Shown one piece after another: positions 7,211 through 9,212 of a stretch of DNA of 9,212 nt. This stretch comes from SAR324 cluster bacterium (GTDB lineage: Bacteria; SAR324; NAC60-12), in assembly GCA_022448705.1 (NCBI GenBank), contig JAKUUF010000052.1, positions 1 to 9,212 on the forward strand, written 5' to 3'. How positions within the stretch are numbered: position 1 is the first letter of the stretch; each line of letters starts with the position of its first letter. Below the pieces are notes generated by a model. The model searched no databases. It was not told the DNA's origin and saw nothing but the letters and a program-made list of their open reading frames with translations. The translations under genes were made by a program, and so were the position numbers.

Positions 7211-7433
7211 CAGGCTGGTGGACTGCAGATATATTTTAATCCGGATAGTTTTAATGCTGATGCTGATTTTTTCCGGATGCAGTACAGCAGAGCCAGAGTA
7301 TGTTTTTTTCAAGACAGAAATTAGGGAGCAGCTTGAAGAACGCGCAGTTGAATACTGTCATGGAGATTTTAAGGTCCTGCAGGAAGAGGAGTTTGGTCCA
7401 TACACCAGGGCTCGCCTTCAATGCATGCAGTAA
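7203..7433 (+). CDS. Small putative lipoprotein, overlapping rarA stop
   Basis: This 76-residue protein begins with a short charged segment, a hydrophobic stretch (about 11-24) and a lipobox-like IFSGC ending at C26. It is therefore probably a lipoprotein with a mature part of about 51 residues. Phenylalanine at -3 is less usual than leucine but tolerated in some bacteria. Serine at +2 would suit outer-membrane sorting in a Gram-negative cell. The mature part is mixed and charged (FKTEIREQLEERAVEY), with two further cysteines, C52 and C74. I recognise no family. The ATG lies inside the end of rarA, in an 8-base overlap (ATGAATAA), which suggests translational coupling. The sense-strand position, the intact signal and the coupled start support a real gene, but its short length keeps doubt. 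A role linked to rarA is not implied by the sequence. Confidence 0.65.
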   Translation: MNNRLVDCRYILIRIVLMLMLIFSGCSTAEPEYVFFKTEIREQLEERAVEYCHGDFKVLQEEEFGPYTRARLQCMQ

Positions 7434-7475
7434 TCGGCAAAACAATTGCTCATAACTACAAAACAAGAACACCGG

Positions 7476-7495
7476 AATTAAGCTGAAGTTTAATT
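7476..7495 (+). other. AT-rich RNA hairpin after the lipoprotein gene
   Basis: AATTAAGC (7476-7483) pairs with GTTTAATT (7488-7495) around a TGAA loop, giving eight pairs including one G-U. The G-U pair becomes an A-C mismatch on the other strand, so the hairpin fits a plus-strand RNA. No U-run follows, so it is not a standard terminator. It might instead protect the 3' end of the rarA transcript. Confidence 0.3.
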
Positions 7496-7565
7496 TGCTG
7501 AATGAATCAAATTCCAGGGGGGAACAGAATAGGACTTTACATTAAATCTTTGTGGCTGATGAAAC

Positions 7566-7585
7566 GTCTGACTCTGTTTTCAGAC
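7566..7585. terminator. Possible weak hairpin between convergent transcripts
   Basis: GTCTGA (7566-7571) pairs with TCAGAC (7580-7585) across an 8-base loop. The right arm contains the stop codon of the minus-strand Ldh2 gene. On the plus strand a T-rich tract (7596-7605) follows about ten bases later, and on the minus strand no U-run follows. It is the only hairpin near both 3' ends that could help termination, but it is weak. Confidence 0.25.
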
Positions 7586-8587
7586 ACAATAGCTCTTTAT
7601 TTTTTCAAGCAGAGAATCTGATACATGCACACCCTCAATATCGATGCGTTTTCGATTCTCCATTCGTCTTGCGCCAGGCAAACGTGCCCCTTCCTGGCTG
7701 TTTATAGCTTCGGTAAGAGCCGTAATTCTTTCGTTAAATGCTGGACCTGAGTATGCATTCGGGTCAAGTGCAAGGAAACACTGTCCTGTCTTTGGAGGTC
7801 CACCACCAGTTCCGGAAAAGGGACTGGCCTGAATGCCAAGCATGGCTCCGCTAAGTGCAGCTGCCATTACTTCCACCATTAATCCTGTTCCGAATCCTTT
7901 GTAACCGCCACTTGGAGCCATACTTCCCTTAAGTGCAACTTCAGGGTCCGTTGTGGGGTTGCCGTTTGCATCCAGCGCCCAGCCTTCCGGAATTGAGTGC
8001 CCCTCACGTGCACGCATCATTATCTCGCTTTTAGCCACAACACTCGCACTCTGGTCCAGTACAAATTTTGCTCCTCCCTCTGAATTCGGTACAGCCATGG
8101 CAAAGGGATTTGTGCCGATTACAGGTTTATTTCCTCCTGATGGTGCTATTGAAGCAGGGGAGTTTGTAAAGCCGATAGCGACTAATCCTGCTTCTGCCAG
8201 CTGTTCAACATGATAGCCAAGTACTCCGCAATTGTAGGAATTGCGGACAGTCATGCCGGCACATCCGTTGGCTTTCACAAGAGGTATCAGTGCCTTGAAC
8301 CCTGCTTCGATTGCCGGATGCGCAAATCCAGTTTTTGCGTCAACCAATAATGCTGATGAAAGTGTGGTAGAAACATCCGGATTTGCATTCCCATCAACTT
8401 TACCGCATCTTACATGTTCACAGTAAGTTGGAACGTAAAGCAAACCATGACTTGGAATTCCGTCTCTTTCTGCAGCCCTTACTGCCTTGGCCATTGAAGA
8501 AGCAGAATCGGGGGAGGCTCCTGCGCCAGTCAAGGCCTGCACGGTTAAACTCTCTACCTGTTCCAGACTCAAATGCTGACTGCTCAT
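7580..8587 (-). CDS. Ldh2-family malate/L-lactate/sulfolactate dehydrogenase-like oxidoreductase
   Basis: This 335-residue protein belongs to the NAD(P)-dependent Ldh_2 family (YlbC/YiaK/AllD/ComC relatives), which interconverts 2-oxoacids and 2-hydroxyacids and is unrelated to classical lactate dehydrogenase. The full family length is present. Markers are GIPSHGLLYVP (43-53) with catalytic H47 and APSGG-PVIGTNPFAMAVP (148-167). D178 and GWALDANGNPT (202-212) follow, then MAPSGGYKGFGTGLMVEVM (223-241) and SPFSGTGGGPPKTGQ (255-269). The last two read like the sulfolactate dehydrogenase/ComC branch, but this is only a resemblance. In SYNCG (117-121), N119 stands where many homologues have histidine. 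The gene lies 83 bases downstream of a LutA-like gene on the same strand, supporting a lactate or similar 2-hydroxyacid role. The ATG at 8587 has only a weak AAGAAA upstream. The exact substrate is unknown. Confidence 0.88.
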   Translation of the reverse strand: MSSQHLSLEQVESLTVQALTGAGASPDSASSMAKAVRAAERDGIPSHGLLYVPTYCEHVRCGKVDGNANPDVSTTLSSALLVDAKTGFAHPAIEAGFKALIPLVKANGCAGMTVRNSYNCGVLGYHVEQLAEAGLVAIGFTNSPASIAPSGGNKPVIGTNPFAMAVPNSEGGAKFVLDQSASVVAKSEIMMRAREGHSIPEGWALDANGNPTTDPEVALKGSMAPSGGYKGFGTGLMVEVMAAALSGAMLGIQASPFSGTGGGPPKTGQCFLALDPNAYSGPAFNERITALTEAINSQEGARLPGARRMENRKRIDIEGVHVSDSLLEKIKSYCV

Positions 8588-8600
8588 GATTGTTTCTTAT

Positions 8601-8645
8601 TGAATGATTTTAAGTGCTTTCTGATGGTCATGAATGACTTTAAAT
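8601..8645. repeat. Imperfect 15-base direct repeat between lutA-like gene and Ldh2 gene
   Basis: TGAATGATTTTAAGT (8601-8615) and TGAATGACTTTAAAT (8631-8645) match at 13 of 15 positions and are exactly 30 bases apart, close to three helical turns. They fill much of the 83-base gap ahead of the Ldh2 gene. They may be paired regulator half-sites or a leftover duplication; no regulator is encoded in the window. Confidence 0.45.
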
Positions 8646-8670
8646 ATCCTAAATATTAATTCAAAATTTC

Positions 8671-9212
8671 TTATGTATTGTTTTTAGAGATACGCTGCCA
8701 GATAAATTCGGCAATATGCTGGTGATCTGTCTGAATTCCTGAATGCTTCATGGCTCCTGAAATATTAAGCAGGCAGCCACAATCAGCCCCAAGCAGGCAC
8801 TTGGCGCCTGTCTGTCTTATATCTTCAATCTTGTCCTTTACCATAGCCGCCGAAATGTGAGGCTCCTTAATTGCAAATGTGCCTCCGAATCCGCAGCACT
8901 CATCTTCACGTTCAAGCTCCACTAGCGTGACGTTTTTCAGTTGTTGAAGCAACTGCTTCGGTTCATCCTCAATTCCCATTTCTCGCTTGGCGTGACATGA
9001 TGTATGCCATGATACGTTAATTGGCTTTCCCTGATCTTCCAGTTTAATTTTAAGTACATGAACAAGAAATTCTGTCAGCTCAAAGGTCCGCCTTGCGACT
9101 GACTCTGCTTTACTCTGCAAAGCATGGTTCTCGAAAAGGCCAGAATAATGTTTTCGAATCATTGCCCCGCATGAACCTGACGGAATAACTATCGGAATAT
9201 CCTTGGGAAATA
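8671..9212 (-). CDS. lutA: LutA/LldE-type (Fe-S)-binding lactate utilisation protein, 5' end beyond window
   Basis: About 179 C-terminal residues are visible. The frame runs open through the right edge, so the internal ATG at 9162 is not the true start: sixteen upstream codons read FPKDIPIVIPSGSCGA and complete the family motif PSGSC-AM--HY. The segment carries a cysteine-rich CCG domain: HTSCH, then ECCGFGG 32 residues after its cysteine, then ADCGCLLNISG, which ligate an iron-sulfur cluster. RTFELTEFLV and the ISAAMVKDKIEDI helix also match LutA/LldE. LutA works with LutB and LutC to oxidise L-lactate to pyruvate at the cytoplasmic side of the membrane; partners would lie outside the window. 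Full-length proteins are about 240 residues, so roughly 60 are missing. GlpC/GlcF relatives share CCG domains but fit the PSGSC motif less well. It is probably co-transcribed with the Ldh2 gene downstream. Confidence 0.87.
   Translation of the reverse strand, partial: FPKDIPIVIPSGSCGAMIRKHYSGLFENHALQSKAESVARRTFELTEFLVHVLKIKLEDQGKPINVSWHTSCHAKREMGIEDEPKQLLQQLKNVTLVELEREDECCGFGGTFAIKEPHISAAMVKDKIEDIRQTGAKCLLGADCGCLLNISGAMKHSGIQTDHQHIAEFIWQRISKNNT

Noticed and set aside
7434..7579. A strong intrinsic terminator between the convergent genes
   Set aside because: Only two weak hairpins are present, neither directly followed by a U-run.
7502..7621. Short plus-strand ORF beginning at ATG 7502
   Set aside because: It is about 40 residues, lacks a ribosome site, shows no recognisable features and runs into the 3' end of the minus-strand Ldh2 gene.
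8671..9162. Taking ATG 9162 as the true start of the LutA-like gene
   Set aside because: The frame stays open to the window edge and the upstream codons encode the conserved PSGSC motif, so the gene is cut by the window, not short.
1..9212. CRISPR arrays, tRNA or rRNA genes, transposases, prophage or toxin-antitoxin genes
   Set aside because: No regularly spaced repeats, tRNA-like cloverleaf sequence, mobile-element proteins or defence-type ORFs were seen. Overlapping antisense ORFs within the real genes look like frame shadows.

Overview
The window is a compact stretch of bacterial chromosome of roughly 40-45% GC by eye, with seven protein-coding genes, one of them cut by the right edge. 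There is no sign of phage, insertion sequence, CRISPR or RNA genes. An NAD+-dependent DNA ligase shows that this is a bacterium. The small lipoprotein and LutA-type lactate enzymes fit a Gram-negative, heterotrophic lifestyle. The GalU-like protein resembles spirochaete-type versions more than enterobacterial GalU, and the RarA protein carries a C-terminal extension known to me mainly from cyanobacteria. I cannot name the lineage. No gene start in the window has a clear Shine-Dalgarno sequence, which may be a lineage trait.

Layout from left to right. On the minus strand, a spermidine-synthase-like methyltransferase (116-886) lies downstream of a histidine-phosphatase-family enzyme (993-1634). 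A 298-base gap follows, holding three short inverted repeats. Next come galU (1933-2808) and ligA (2861-4873), both on the minus strand, 52 bases apart and probably co-transcribed from ligA. A 132-base divergent region holds a 12-base perfect palindrome, a 16-base inverted repeat and a 9-base direct repeat. It separates ligA from plus-strand rarA (5006-7210), a 734-residue fusion of the clamp-loader-like RarA ATPase with a methyltransferase-like domain. The rarA stop overlaps the start of a 76-residue putative lipoprotein (7203-7433). Convergent to these, on the minus strand, are an Ldh2-family oxidoreductase (7580-8587) and, upstream of it, the 3' part of a LutA/LldE-type iron-sulfur protein (8671-9212).

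The genes form three functional groups. The centre is DNA maintenance: ligA seals nicks and rarA acts at stalled forks, and they share one divergent control region. GalU supplies UDP-glucose for envelope glycans. The right end looks like a 2-hydroxyacid (lactate, malate or sulfolactate) oxidation module, in which the LutA-like subunit and the NAD(P)-dependent Ldh2 enzyme are encoded in tandem. Most of this is ordinary housekeeping. The best candidates for a second look are the RarA fusion with its overlapping lipoprotein gene and the symmetrical sites between ligA and rarA. I did not find a clear undescribed system.
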